NCBI GenBank assembly: GCA_022494885.1
Contig: JAGVSM010001251.1
Coordinates: 716,033 to 780,032 of the forward strand
DNA length: 64,000 nt
DNA from: Micrasema longulum
Lineage: Eukaryota > Arthropoda > Insecta > Trichoptera > Brachycentridae
Reading direction: 5' to 3'
The translations under genes and the position numbers were made by a program. Under the pieces are notes generated by a model, which saw only the letters and a list, made by a program, of their open reading frames with translations, did not search any database and was not told the DNA's origin. Shown here piece by piece: positions 13,576 through 24,540 of the stretch. Within the stretch, counting starts at the first letter, position 1; every line of letters starts with the position of its first letter.

Positions 13576-13838
13576 TCATAATCTTCATTATTCCCTTTCC
13601 TCACCCAATGTTGCAAAAGGCACTGAATTGGTTCACCAATCGCAGCGCATCTTGTTTTTTTGTTACACGAGGTTAAAATAATCAGCCTTACGCTTCAGGT
13701 ACCAGTCGGGACTATGAAATATTCTGATGTAAAAACACCTTTTCAAATAAATATTTAATTTCAAACATATCAGGAATCGAACCCGAGACTTCTCGCATGG
13801 AAGGCAAACGCGGTGACCATTACACCTCGAGACCGACT
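13576..13838 (-). repeat. SINE family S2, copy 3
   Basis: Minus-strand copy: the B box appears as cgggttcgattcc (complement of 13773-13785), and the body complement of aggtaccagtcgggactatg is present. Head ends near the tcgaggtgtaatg complement. Confidence 0.85.
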
Positions 13839-13879
13839 GTACATTTACAAAAAGTTGATAAAATAAGAAATAAGACTAA

Positions 13880-14165
13880 GAAATAATGAAATGCTTTTCC
13901 TCGGTCACTACAGGACCAATTATGGTGCACAGTCGCCTTTGCCCAGAATGATCAGGCGGGTGAACGATCATCAAGATCTTGATTATTATGGTGTAAGGAT
14001 GTCTTTCTTTACAAATCATCTAAAGAATCTGTATAGTTAGCCTATGCTTTTTACTTAATCTAAAAAATCTATCATCTGTCTTTGCTGCTTATTTCTGTTC
14101 CTTATATTTTTTTATTCCTTTGTAAAATTTCTTTTAATTGTAATGTTTATAATGGACTTTGTCCG

Positions 14166-14204
<39 letters not shown>

Positions 14205-14215
14205 AATAAATTAAA
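13880..14215 (+). mobile_element. LINE 3' end with (TAAA)n tail
   Basis: The sequence from cttttcctcggtcac to about 14035 is homologous to 50060-50220 (ctcttcctcggtcatcataag, cgcctttaccagaatta, aatcaagatttt). It continues into a pyrimidine-rich stretch and ends in a perfect (TAAA)n run at 14166-14210, the usual end of CR1/Jockey-type retrotransposons. Confidence 0.65.
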
Positions 14216-14284
14216 TGGAAAGCAAAAATTAAATATAAAATATATGACATATTGTTAGTACGTAACTATAGCTTAACAAGTGTA

Positions 14285-15301
14285 CGTTACCGCTCACCAT
14301 CTTTAAAATAATTAAATAGAGTTGATTTATGTAAACTATAGTTTATGTTGAAAACATCAGCAACGTCATAATAGTTATTACCAAGTACATGGAGTAAATT
14401 TAGAATAGCATTAACACCACCCGCAGACTTTGACTTTTTGTCACTGTCACGTTGTGTCACTGTGGGTGCGCTCACTACTCATTACTGATACTGGTGACTA
14501 AATGTTCATTTAGCGATGGATTTCGAAGAGGTCGCATTGATTTGCGCTCTTGAATTACGCAGAAAGAAAATTATACGAAAAAACACTACTAGGTCTGGGT
14601 ACATCCCATATATAATGAACGATTATTAAAAGGAAAATTTGACTCCCTCTATTCTGAATTCGTCAATAACTCTACAAGTATAACTCTACAATATGGACGC
14701 TTTACTACAACTGTCACCAAAATTCTCTTGAAAAAGGTCAAAAAAAATTCTTACCATATATAAATTTTAAACTTAAAATCAGTCATGAATTTTTAAAATT
14801 ACGATTTTTTACAATAAACATTAAATTTGTTAAAACGTAACGATAGAAGAAAAGATAAAGACCTTTTTAATTTATTCAAAATTGTAAATTCAATATGAGA
14901 TTGCCCTGAACTAATTCATTACTTCCTTCCATATCTCTCTACCTCACCTGCTGACAAGCCTCAAAATAGAGACTTAGCGGGTCATTCCTTTTTTTTAAAA
15001 AATACCTTTTTTTTTGTTACGCACCCTTCCTCATTCATATATACACGCGCATACACACATGAATACTAACTTCGCACACGTCATTTTTATCATATTATTT
15101 AAACTCTTTTCATGCATATTTTTTATTATTAGATCAACGTTTTGTAGCATAAATTTACTGACAGTGTATACTTGTAATGCCGTATTAAACAGACTTCATG
15201 AACTCGGCAATAGTTATTCCCACGTATCCTATATATTAAGTGTAGGGTATTTTTCCTATAGAACAAACCTTTTGAACTTCTTTAAAGATGGTGAATGGTA
15301 A
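14285..15301 (+). repeat. outward-facing inverted repeat pair around a Harbinger relic
   Basis: The left end ttaccgctcaccatctttaa (from 14288) and the right end ttctttaaagatggtgaatggtaa (to 15301) are inverted copies. Similarity extends inward about 130 bp on each side. Translated outward, both arms give related peptides (LLHVLGNNYYDVADV / RLHELGNSYSHVSYI ... NFFKDGEW), so the similarity is partly visible at protein level too. Could be long terminal repeats of one element, or two copies of another repeat flanking it. Confidence 0.5.
14516..14735 (+). pseudogene. PIF/Harbinger transposase N-terminal remnant
   Basis: ATG at 14516 begins MDFEEVALICALELRRKKI, which resembles HARBI1-type transposase N-termini. 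The frame stops at 14627-14629. One frame over, RLLKGKFDSLYSEFVNNST (14607 onward) continues the same protein family (ERLLKGEF...LY-E-L pattern). The following segment gives a degraded MDA...LLQLSPK match. The DDE catalytic domain is absent, so this is an internal-deletion relic. Downstream to 15000 is AT-rich. Confidence 0.65.
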
Positions 15302-15840
15302 TTACATTTATTTATTCATGCATTTCATAATAAACACAGTTTACTGTTCACTTTGCTCAGATGTATGAAACAGTTCTTATGATTTTTTTGTATTACTGTA
15401 GAATGTTTTATTATTTAAACTTTCAACTGAATATTCTGTATAATTTTTAGGTTATTTTCTTTAATATAAATCTTGTACAATTTTTACGTTAAATTTTTTT
15501 TTTAAATCTTGGGTATAAGGAAATTTATGTTTAAAAAAAATATATATTAAGCCAAATATGTAGTATTATAAATATTTGTAAAAGGCAGATTTGCCGTTTA
15601 TTTTAATAAAATAAATAAATAAATATCCTCTCAAGTTTTTAAAATTATTTTCGTATGTCAATATACAATTTTGAAATAATTAAATTCAAATCTTGTCCCA
15701 CAATTTCCTTTTCAAATGAATATCAGAAAATTCCTTTAATTTTTTTGTTTACATTTTCTCTCTTTTTTTTATTAACAATTTGTTGTCAATATCATATTCT
15801 TGCAGAGAAGCAGCCATCAAAATCTCGCCCAAATAAATAA
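15302..15840. other. AT-rich tract ending in (AATA)n
   Basis: No gene. A short (aataa)n run at 15605-15623 after ggcagatttgccgtttatttt looks like a retroelement tail. Confidence 0.35.
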
Positions 15841-15865
15841 AAGTTTCAGCTCTTTAACTTCACAA

Positions 15866-16045
15866 ACATCAACAGATGAAAGGGTTAAAGGAATACAGAT
15901 GTTCAAATATGGGTAGAATGGTGAATGTTTTACAGTGTGTAAAGTGGCAACTAAAACCAGCCAATGACAGGTCATAAGCCCTGTAAATGCCTAGACTTCT
16001 ATATTATCTTGTCTGAGATGTTCTTCATCACTGTTGTTATAATAT
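15866..16045 (+). repeat. interspersed repeat family B, copy 1
   Basis: Diagnostic blocks in order: atggtgaatgttttacagtg, aaccagccaatgacaggtca, taagccctgtaaatgcctag, gatgttcttcatcactgttg. Same order at 21425, 33775 and 25985 (partial). Confidence 0.85.
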
Positions 16046-16084
16046 GTTATTCTTAAATATAGCTGCAAAATTCAAAACGCACGT

Positions 16085-16330
16085 AAGTTCGGTAGACGTC
16101 TGCCGGCAGAGTGACAAAAAGTTCCTAGTGAGCGCACTCCCATAACAATGTATAGGCCGGGGCCGGGTGACAGTCACGTCACGCTGGAACTTTTTGTCGC
16201 CGTAGTGTCATGTCACCTTAGTGAGTGCACTCTCATATATCTCCATAGCACTTGACACTGGACAAAAATTCACCGTTACCTTTTGTCACAATCACCTCTA
16301 AGAGTATACGAGTATTTTTCGCGGATTGTT
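16085..16330. repeat. GC-richer MITE-like repeat with internal repeats
   Basis: It contains an inverted pair (gtgacaaaaagttcc / ggaactttttgtcgc) and a direct pair (agtgagcgcactcccata / agtgagtgcactctcata). Part of it resembles 14426-14480 next to the Harbinger relic (ctttttgtcactgtcacg...gtgcgctcac), so it may be a non-autonomous Harbinger-type element. No clear ends. Confidence 0.45.
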
Positions 16331-16442
16331 GCAACTAAACGGAGGGGAGGTACTTAACAAGTCATTCGCCCAAGTACCTTAAAGTTTATGAGCTAACAGT
16401 TTTGGGCAGTCTCATTTCAAGTTGACATTCTTCTATCTTCTA

Positions 16443-16980
16443 TTATCTATCTATCTATCTATCTTTTAAATATATTTTAAAATGTATCACCGTGTTGTGT
16501 ATCGCAAAAACTCGAAAATGGCTTGAAAGATTTACGTGCAGTTTTTTGCAAAATTTTCTAACTCACGTACTCAAGGTTTACATAATCTTACATCTTCAAT
16601 ATATAGGGTAGAAAAAAAGTTAGAAGCATATATGTATTTTCCAGGGTTGCATTGGACTGAGTGCATATTCCAAAAAAAATTGAGAATGTTGTTTTTTGTA
16701 AATTATTAATTTTTGTATTTTAACGTTTACAAACATCAATTATTTTCAATAAATAATGAATTAATTAATTTGCACGGTGAGACCTCTTAACCAATCGCAC
16801 GTGGAGATAAAACAAAAAAACAAACCCTTACTACAAATATGTAAATACCTTTAAAAAAGTCTCAGAACCAGTGTGTAATTAATTACGAAAAAACGTTTGT
16901 TCAACCAGCTAATAGCAGGCAAGCTAACGTTCGGGCAAGACAACGTCTGTCGGGTCCGTTTGTCTTAAATAAATTCAATA
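16443..16980 (-). repeat. interspersed repeat family D, longest copy
   Basis: It begins at a (TATC)n run (16446-16464) and includes tcgaaaatggcttgaaag, ccagggttgcattggactg and ccagctaatagcaggcaagc. The same blocks, in the same order, are in 52790-53330 (gttgcatttgacaaaaatg, taatggcaggcaagctaac) and in part at 5900-5985 reversed. Class unknown; no protein domain recognised. Confidence 0.6.
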
Positions 16981-17689
16981 AATCTATAATTCGTATTCTC
17001 TCAGTTAGTTTTAACAAGTTTATAGTATTAAAAGGGAAGTTATAGTTAGCAAATTGTTATATATCAATTGATATATGTTTATGTACTAGGACTTACATAT
17101 CCATCTGAAATGTAAGCTATAATATTGTTATGTTCTGATATTTAGGTTTAATAATATTCCTACATTATCGCATTAATATCACGAGATATATTCTAATATG
17201 CATAACATGTCTTATATCGTGGTAAAGTTAACGTATCCTAAAATTGAGTTAAGATCAACTTGTACCACATAAGGGTGATTTATATCATATAACTTGTGTT
17301 CTATTATTTAACTTAAGAGCAATATTAATACTCACACTTGGTGTATATAATGAGAGGCGCAGAATCCATGTTATTTGGATGTAATTACATATTCATTACT
17401 CATTTGTCAGTTCTAGGAATATTTCATTATTATTTTTTCTTTTATTTCAAATTATGAGTTTTTTTTATTATTATCAATAAATTTCATAAAAGGTACGTGT
17501 TTTTTTAAAAATTCTATAAAGATCTTCCTTTTATACAAATAGTAAATGTTATCACTGTAATTCTCAAAAAAAAGAAACTAACTCTTGTGCTTGGAGAATG
17601 ACTTACACTGTTGTAGTTGTTTATTTATAAGAGTTTATATAATGTTAATTATTAGTATAAATATACGAGGAAATGAGAAAAAAAATAAA

Positions 17690-18050
17690 AACATATGTTT
17701 TATAAAGCAAAAAACATAAAATAATAAATAATACATTAATACAAATTAACATTTAATGAAGTTTTTATAAGTGTTCAAAATATTTCTTTAGATTTACTTT
17801 AAATTGATTTATTATTGTATTATTTTTAATTGTTTTTAGTTCATTTAAGAGATTATTCACATTTTGTACACCTTTGAAGACAAATCTATTTTGATCATGA
17901 CTTGTTTGGAATTTAGGAATTTTAATATTATTTTGTTTTCTGAGTGACTTATTCATCTCAAATTCTTTTATTTTATCTTCTTTATAAATCTATAAAATGG
18001 AATTTATTTTACAAAGAGTATTTACTGTATGAATCTTAAATATGCTATAT
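17690..18050 (-). mobile_element. LINE reverse-transcriptase C-terminal tail
   Basis: On the minus strand, 17765-17956 and the upstream continuation read IYKEDKIKEFEMNKSLRKQN then KIPKFQTSHDQNRFVFKGV, NNLLNELKTIKNNT and FKVNLKKYFEHL with a stop. This is the conserved C-terminal motif of CR1/Jockey-like ORF2 (T-x-x-x-x-P ... F-x-G-x-x-x-x-N-x-L-P ... F-K-x-x-L-K-x-Y). Only the end of the protein remains. Confidence 0.72.
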
Positions 18051-18179
18051 GGACTTTTCGTATTGAATGTTGAGGGTTTATTTAAAATTACTTAAATAAA
18101 TTTGTGTACATCCAAATTTGTTGCAACAGAGTGCAAAACATTTTTTAAAAAAACACAAAAAAAGGAATATGAATCAAGA

Positions 18180-18470
18180 TAACCCTCCAGGGAAGAAATT
18201 CACCCTATCTTCAAACATTTGGACATACATTGTTTATTAAACTAACTGGTAAAAGAAGAAGTATACAAATTGGAGGACAAGTATAAGGTTTTAGCTCTTT
18301 TACTCAAAAACCAACAGACTGACGAGTTAAGATAATTAAGATATTTAAACATAGGAAGAATGGTGAATGTTGCACGGTGTGTGAAATGGCTACTTAAACC
18401 ACCTAATGACAGGTCATAAGCCCTGTAAACGCCTATTACCTTCCTTAAAATATTTTCCGTCTTTGGTGCA
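18180..18470 (+). repeat. families G and B fragments
   Basis: A family G block (ttcaccctatcttcaaacatttgga) at 18200-18227 is followed by family B at 18335-18440 (gaagaatggtgaatgttgca, cctaatgacaggtcataag, ccctgtaaacgcc). Confidence 0.7.
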
Positions 18471-19817
18471 AAAGATTGATATATTTATAACTCTAAATTC
18501 CAACAACGTCAACAAACATCGGACATACTCAAAATATTAATTTATTACGTTTACAGTTTGAGAACTCTTTCTAATTTAACATGGTTCCCATCCTTAGCTA
18601 AATATAAAGTTGTAACACAATAATTTGTTTGCATAATTGTGAATAATATTAAACATATTATCGTCCCTTAAGAGGATATTTTTTATAAACAGTATTCAAA
18701 CGTTGTTTTTCTGTCACTCTCTCGCAAATCCTCTCCGATTCTGTGCAAAAAAGACAACTGTACGCCGAAGTAATTTTGCCTAACTAAAATAGACAAAATC
18801 GACTCTTGGCTGTCCTGTTTTCTGCACCCTAACCGATTTGGTAATTTTTTTTAGGGTATCAGAATGAAACTCTCAGTGTCAGTACTTTTCCGTTTTTCAA
18901 AATTATTTATCATATTTGAATACCGTACTCCCGTAGGCAGCAAATAAAGCAAATACGAGAATAACAATTCAAGATAAATTTATTATTTTGTTGTCAATGT
19001 CATATTCTTTGACAGACTTTTCAGAAATTACGCTGATTTATGCGTTTTTTCATCGATTACCAACAAATATAAAATGATAAACCCTTTTCAAAATAATAAT
19101 CCTGTAGAGTGAAAAATGATTAGGGTTTATCCTTATTGATTTTCAGAACACTTCAGTCACATTTCGAAACCCTTCTTAAGAATGAAGATGAATTCCTTTG
19201 TGCTTTTTCAGGATAAGGATCTCGTTTGTTTGGTACTTTATACTCTTCATAGTACAAAACTTTTCCACTTGCGTAGTATAGTGGTTAAATCTTTGTATTT
19301 AAATACGAAAAGCTCCTTGTTCAATTTCTGGCATGCCCACCAAACTGCATATATTTTTCTTCTTAAAGTTTCAATAAATATATTTAATCAAATATCTAAT
19401 ATCTTCATAATTAAATGCACAACATATTACGCGTTTTTTTTTCATCTTTTCATTGATATACCTACTGTTTTGATTAATATTATTTCATTGAAATTTATTC
19501 AAATATTTTAATGTGGATATCCTAACATTTACAATTATAAAAATCTAATTAGAATTAAGTATACTCGTATTTTAAACTGTCTATGTTTCGAACAAGCAGT
19601 TTTAAAAATGACTTTGATTTTAATGAGACAGTAATGGATGAATTGATATACCTAGCTTTAGTCATCTTTTGAAATTAATGTGTAATAACATGTCTAATTA
19701 TATCATTTTGACTATGATGTCTACTAAAAGACAAAAATGCATATTTAAATACAAATATTCAAAAATTGGCGTTGTGAGTTAAGTGAAATTGATGAAGATT
19801 ATCGGATTAGGGCTTAC
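18471..19817. other. intronic tract, decayed tRNA-like head
   Basis: At 19262-19330, ttgcgtagtatagtggttaaa...gttcaatttctggca resembles a decayed tRNA-derived SINE head. A less AT-rich patch at 18700-18850 is unclassified. No gene. Confidence 0.35.
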
Positions 19818-20000
19818 TCCCACATACCGCACACCTCATCTGAGGACTTAAGTATCATTTGCGGTGTCCACATACAAGGAAAAATTGCTCGTTTCTGAAC
19901 AAGAAAACCTACCTGAGAAAGTTTTCTCTAATCGATGGCCTTGACATCTTTGTGTCGAAAGAATGTAATCCAGAAGTACACAATATGTACTTCATTATCG
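19818..20000 (-). repeat. interspersed repeat family A, copy 2 (fragment)
   Basis: It shares ccacataccgcacacctcat, aaaattgctcgtttctgaac and gtacttcattatcggatta with the copies at 37030-37220 (minus) and 26290-26495 (plus). Confidence 0.75.
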
Positions 20001-20189
20001 GATTACAATTTAAACAGTGTTAAAAGTTAATTTATTGTAATGACCAAAAGCACAGTAGAAACCCTTTCATGTACTTAATAATGAAAAGTTAAACCAAATT
20101 TATTTACCTTATAAATAAAATGAAAAGGTTTAAAAGAGGCTTTCACACATTATAAACAACGTGTTTTATATGACGCGTTCCTTTTATTC

Positions 20190-20800
20190 AGTGGTTTGCG
20201 ATTTCGCACGCGGTGCGTAATAATTAAAAAGCGGATCTTTTTATATAGCACACGGAGCGACTTTTCTCTTCTCTATTACCCGCGGCTGTAATTTATGGCA
20301 CTAAGCATCGCGTTTTGTAAAACAATGGGGTATGAAAAATGTCGTATGGTCCGCGCTCACAATGCGACCAGGCTTGGCGAGTTATCTCGCCATCTCACAA
20401 TGCGAGATGGCGACAGTACCGCGAATAATCTCGCCGTGCGTATATAAAACTTTTGTTTTCCAGCTATGGCTACAAAAACAATATAAAACGAATTGCTTTC
20501 TTCACACTCCCTTCCGCTCTTTACTGCCACTAAAATTTGTAATTCTACTTTTAGCGCGATGAGAACGTGAGAACGTGAGAACGTGAGAACGCGAGACCCT
20601 CGCTCTGTCCTTTGTACTCCCGTGCATGTTTATTCGCCGTTCCCCCGCTTTTATGGTCATTTTGTCCGTTATGTGCTTCCCGAATACGTTTTTTTGTCGT
20701 TCCCGGTTGTCAATGAACAGAAATATGCGATTTTATAATACGGAGCAAATTAGCCCATAAACAATTTCCGTCCCATCGTCGCGTCGTGTCGTTGGAAATT
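20190..20800. promoter_or_regulatory. CpG/GC-richer island inside the long intron, function unknown
   Basis: Over about 600 bp the sequence is clearly richer in G, C and CpG than the flanking intron. It contains a perfect 10-bp hairpin tcgccatctc/gagatggcga around 20389-20415, further tctcgcc motifs, TATATAAAA at 20442-20450, and four units of an 8-bp tandem repeat GAGAACGT (20561-20592, last unit GAGAACGC). It has no coding signal, no SINE boxes and no second copy in the window. It could be an enhancer, a promoter for a shorter DIP transcript, or a lone unclassified repeat. Confidence 0.3.
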
Positions 20801-21057
20801 ACACAGGGATTTTATAAAACGATCAAATTTTGCTTCATCTTGTTAGGATTTCCATATAAATATATTTTTTTGCAAACAAATAACAAAATTATACTTTCCA
20901 AAAAACATATTTCACAAACCGATAGCTGTAATATTATTACTGTAAATAAATTTCAGTTTATGGTGTTGTGAATAGCGTTTTGTTTATTATTTTTAAATAA
21001 GGAAGGTAGAATACGGTTAGAATATTATACCTAATGATTAAAAATAATATCATATTA

Positions 21058-21575
21058 TTTTGAGCTTGTCCAAGTGTTTGTAGACAAAAGTCTGGATATC
21101 ACCCCCGAGGGAGTCATTAAGATTCACAAATTACAACAGGGACGGAAAACATTTTAGAGAAGGGAATATGGAAGCCTAGGCAATTATAGGGCTTATGGTC
21201 TGTCTTTGACTGGTATAAGAGACCATTTTACACAATGTGTAGCATTCACCATTTTGCCTATGTTAGAACATCCAAATTTCTTCAAGTATTCCATTTGTTG
21301 ATTTTAGTGAAGTAAAAGAGCTGAAACCTTTATTGTTGTGAATTTATTAATTTAATTAAATTATTTTACATAGTAGGCAACGCCTGAATATAAAATTCAA
21401 TTTATAAACTGTTTTTTGATTAAAATCATTCTTGACAAATTGAGGAAATACGGATGTTCAAACAAAGGCAAAATGGTGAATGTTACACAGTGTGTAAAGT
21501 GGTCACTTAAACCGGTAACGACCGTAAATGCCGTGACTTTTATATAACCTTCTCTTAAATGTTCTTCATTTCTGT
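21058..21575. repeat. foldback of families G/B (inverted arms)
   Basis: Minus-oriented G (21058-21110) and B (21145-21270) are followed, after a spacer, by plus-oriented B (21425-21570: gcaaaatggtgaatgttaca, gtgtgtaaagtggtcactta, gaccgtaaatgcc). The outer ends attttagagaaggg and accttctcttaaatg are inverted copies. Looks like a foldback MITE. Confidence 0.7.
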
Positions 21576-21914
21576 CATTTGTTAAAAATAATATTAATTC
21601 TTTATGTACATTATTTGTTTATTTATTTTTTGTAACGTTAAGTTTTACTTTTTATTTGCATTAAAACGTTTTTTTTGTGGCTTTATATTTTTTTTAAATT
21701 ATGACTTACTTAATTTCCAATATTTAAAAAGCCTGTGTTAATGTGTTATTGGTTGTCGGTGACTATCGGTGAACCAAGTAAACATACAAATTTAGTTTGT
21801 GTAACTAGACATACTAGGAATATTTTTATATAAATTATTGTTACGCACAAATAAAACAAGGGTTGAAAATTTTTTAAATACAATGGACTTTAATTACTTA
21901 TATTACCGTGTTTA

Positions 21915-22850
21915 GCCAAAACAGTAAAAAAATTCTACGAAAAACTATACTCCTCCAACCTAAGAAGGCCCGAAACTGAGAACAGTACTATATTGAATAC
22001 GGGATCCGAAGAGATGCCAGAAGTGGACTAAAACGAAATAAATATAGCTTTAAATAGCATGAAAAACAACAAAGCTTCGGAAAAAGACGAGATAACTACT
22101 GATATGTTGAAAATTTGAGGAAATGAATTGAAAAAGGCCAAAAAAATATTATTAAATAAATGCTTAGAACAATAAGTAATACCAGATGATTGGAAAAATG
22201 CCGAAGTGAAATTGTTATTTTTAAAAAATCTATAAAATTATCGGCCGGACAGTTACTCCCTCAAATGATAAATATACAAACTAATGGCACAAATATTGAC
22301 AAACCTCTCTCTTACTCAGAAATTTGACTTCTACCAACCTGTTGACTTCCGCGAGGGTTTTGGAACCTTAGACCATATCCAATCTATACGTCTGCTTATA
22401 GAAAAAACACAGAATATAACATGAGCATACACATGGCCTTTATAAATTATCGTAAAGCATTCGATTCTGTGGAAACCTGGGCAATCATAAATGCACTTGA
22501 AAATGTCAGAATTGATTCTAGATACACGAGGTTAATTAAATATGTATATTTAAATGCTACCATGGATGTAAAAGTAAACGACAATCTAAAGACGGAGAAA
22601 ATCAAGATCAAAAAGAGTGTAAGACAGGGTGACACGATATCTCCAAAACTTTTTACATTAGCCTTAGAAGACGTTTTCATGATGCTAAGTTGGAAAAACA
22701 AAGGCATAAAAATAGATGGCAAGTATCTAAATCACCTTCGTTTTGCAGACGATATAGCAATAATAAGTGAAGAGGTTAATGAACTAGAGTCTATGGTAAA
22801 AGAATTATACGGAGCCTCTAGAAAGATCGGTCTGGAAATGAATATAGACA
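21915..22850 (+). mobile_element. RTE-like LINE, reverse-transcriptase part (5' of solo LTR)
   Basis: The frame is broken by stops in 21915-22400 but readable: VKKFYEKLYSSNL, INIALNSMKNNKAS and EITTDMLKI. From 22421 it is open for 144 codons, with FINYRKAFDSVETWAIINAL, then IKKSVRQGDTISPKLFTLAL, LNHLRFADDIAIISEEV (the FADD catalytic box of reverse transcriptases) and GASRKIGLEMNI. The pattern RQGDTISPKLF with NHLRFADDI is that of RTE-clade elements. The frame is cut at 22850 by the LTR insertion. The endonuclease domain is missing. Confidence 0.88.
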
Positions 22851-23331
22851 TGTAGGGTCCATAATCCATAGTCGTTGACACACACGTGTTAAATTAGTTC
22901 ACCTGAAGTAGACTAATGACCGACGATGCAATGTCATCATTTTCTATCGAACCCAATACAATTTATATTACAACTCTAGCAATATGGCACATAAAGACGG
23001 GATCGTTGCCCCGCAGTACATTCACATCATCCCATGAAGAAATGAACTACAAAGGAATATGTTCTACAAAGAGACAGGACGCAGCCAACATCAGTCAGTC
23101 AGTCAGTTCAGTTCCCGTCAGACCAGCTCGACGACATTACACAGTTCCAGCATGTAGTTCAAGTGCAGTTACTTCAACCCATCATCGCCGCGACGCTCGT
23201 GCTACACAACCAAGTGCTGTATTTTATTCACCATGTAATAAATATGCATTAAACACCAACCTCATGTCTTCTCTGTCAATCTCTAACTGGGGTAGGAACT
23301 CCAAACAAACCCTCCATTACTTATTCCTACA
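22851..23331 (+). mobile_element. solo LTR nested in the LINE
   Basis: Starts TGTAGG and ends CCTACA, a short inverted repeat with TG...CA borders, and is flanked by GACA on both sides (22847-22850 and 23332-23335), a 4-bp target duplication. Its 481 bp hold an AATAAA block (catgtaataaatatgcatt) and a (tcag)n stretch. Reading on from the interrupted LINE after 23331 resumes LINE protein, so the borders are right. No internal retroelement genes: the rest was lost by LTR-LTR recombination. Family not identified (Gypsy-like by target length). Confidence 0.85.
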
Positions 23332-23962
23332 GACATCCGAGGTTTTGAGTCCAATACCTAACAGCATATGTACAGGAAGTAAAACTATCGGTGCTGTTGA
23401 TGAGTACATTTACTTTGGCACAAAATTTAATTGGAAATTTTTTATCAAACTGCAGAACTTCCTAGACGAATTGGGTTAAGTTGGGCTGCGTTTGGAAAGC
23501 TGAAACATGTTTTCGGAAATAAGGAAATCCAAAATAATCTGAAGTTCAAAGTCTACAACTCTTGTATTCTGCCGGTGGCAACATACGGTCTTGAAACCAT
23601 CTCACTCATTGCTAGAAGTATTCACAAAATTAAGTGCACTCAGCTGTCTATAGAAAGACAAATGTTGGGCGTCTCCTTAAGAGACCGAATAAGGAATGAG
23701 GAGATAATACGCCGTACAAAGGTGACCAATATCGCGGAAAGAGTGGGAAGTCAAAAATGGCAGTGGACGGATCAGAATACTAAACTGGAGACCCTACGGA
23801 AGTAAAGGGAAAGTAGGGAGACCACAAAGGAGATGGACTGACGACGTCGTCGAACTCGTGGGCCATGGATGGAAACAGAATGCCCAGGACAGAAGAACAT
23901 GGAAAAAATTGGAAAAGGACTATATCCAGCCGAAACGAGCTGATAAGAAGAAGAAAGAAGAT
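23332..23962 (+). mobile_element. RTE-like LINE, C-terminal part (3' of solo LTR)
   Basis: It resumes with LSPIPNSICTGSKTIGAVDE then YIYFGTKF, and after a frameshift near 23460 IGLSWAAFGKLKHVFGNKEI, KFKVYNSCILPVATYGLETI, RQMLGVSLRDRIRNEEI and WQWTDQNTK. One frame over, after 23800, GKVGRPQRRWTDDVVEL and WKKLEKDYIQ lead to the end of the protein. The element ends in an aagaagaagaaagaag run at 23945-23960. These are the classical thumb and C-terminal motifs of RTE-like ORF2. Confidence 0.85.
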
Positions 23963-24151
23963 ACTCACTTTACTTAGAAATGCCTTTTAGGCATGCGTTT
24001 GTTTGAAATTTAACAAATAAAATACAAATGGAGTCATGTCAGTAAAATAAAACCAGAATGTAAAGAAAATCAATTTTTTTTAGCTGGTTTCAGGTAAAAA
24101 TCATGAAAATAAATCGAGTTAAACAAGGTTTATTTTTTCATTGTGCGTTTT

Positions 24152-24317
24152 TTTTGCACCACAACAGGCCAGAAGGCCCAATAATAGCGGTGAATTATAT
24201 TACTAAACACCCAGGCTTTAGAAAAATCACATTTTTAATTTTTCTGTTCTCACCGAGAATCGAACCTGGAACCTTGCGTACGTAAGTCAAGCGTCTTGAT
24301 CACTACACTACGGAGGT
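24152..24317 (-). repeat. SINE family S1, copy 1
   Basis: Minus-strand copy: tgcaccacaacaggccagaa at its 3' side, caccgagaatcgaacctgg (complement of B box) at 24251-24269, and a head ending at 24317 next to a plus-strand S2 head. Confidence 0.85.
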
Positions 24318-24540
24318 CACGGTGTAGTGGTTGGCGCTTTTGCCCAAGAAGATTGGAAGTCCTGGGTTTGATATCTGGGAGGATAGACGTGAAAGAATTG
24401 TTTATAAGGTTTTACACTACAATATGTTTTACTGTTCCATGACTGACACCTAAACCGTAAGACTAGTTACCTTTCTGTAACAGATTATCACGATACGCTG
24501 CGTTTTCATGCACCATTGGGTGCGGGTAAAGGATGATATG
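24313..24540 (+). repeat. SINE family S2, copy 4, head-to-head with S1
   Basis: Head cacggtgtagtggttggcgc, B-box-like gggtttgatatctgg, and the S2 body (actgacacctaaaccgtaag, caccattgggtgcgg). Confidence 0.82.

Noticed and set aside
22447..22722. Minus-strand open frame over the LINE
   Set aside because: It is the antisense shadow of the reverse-transcriptase frame on the plus strand.
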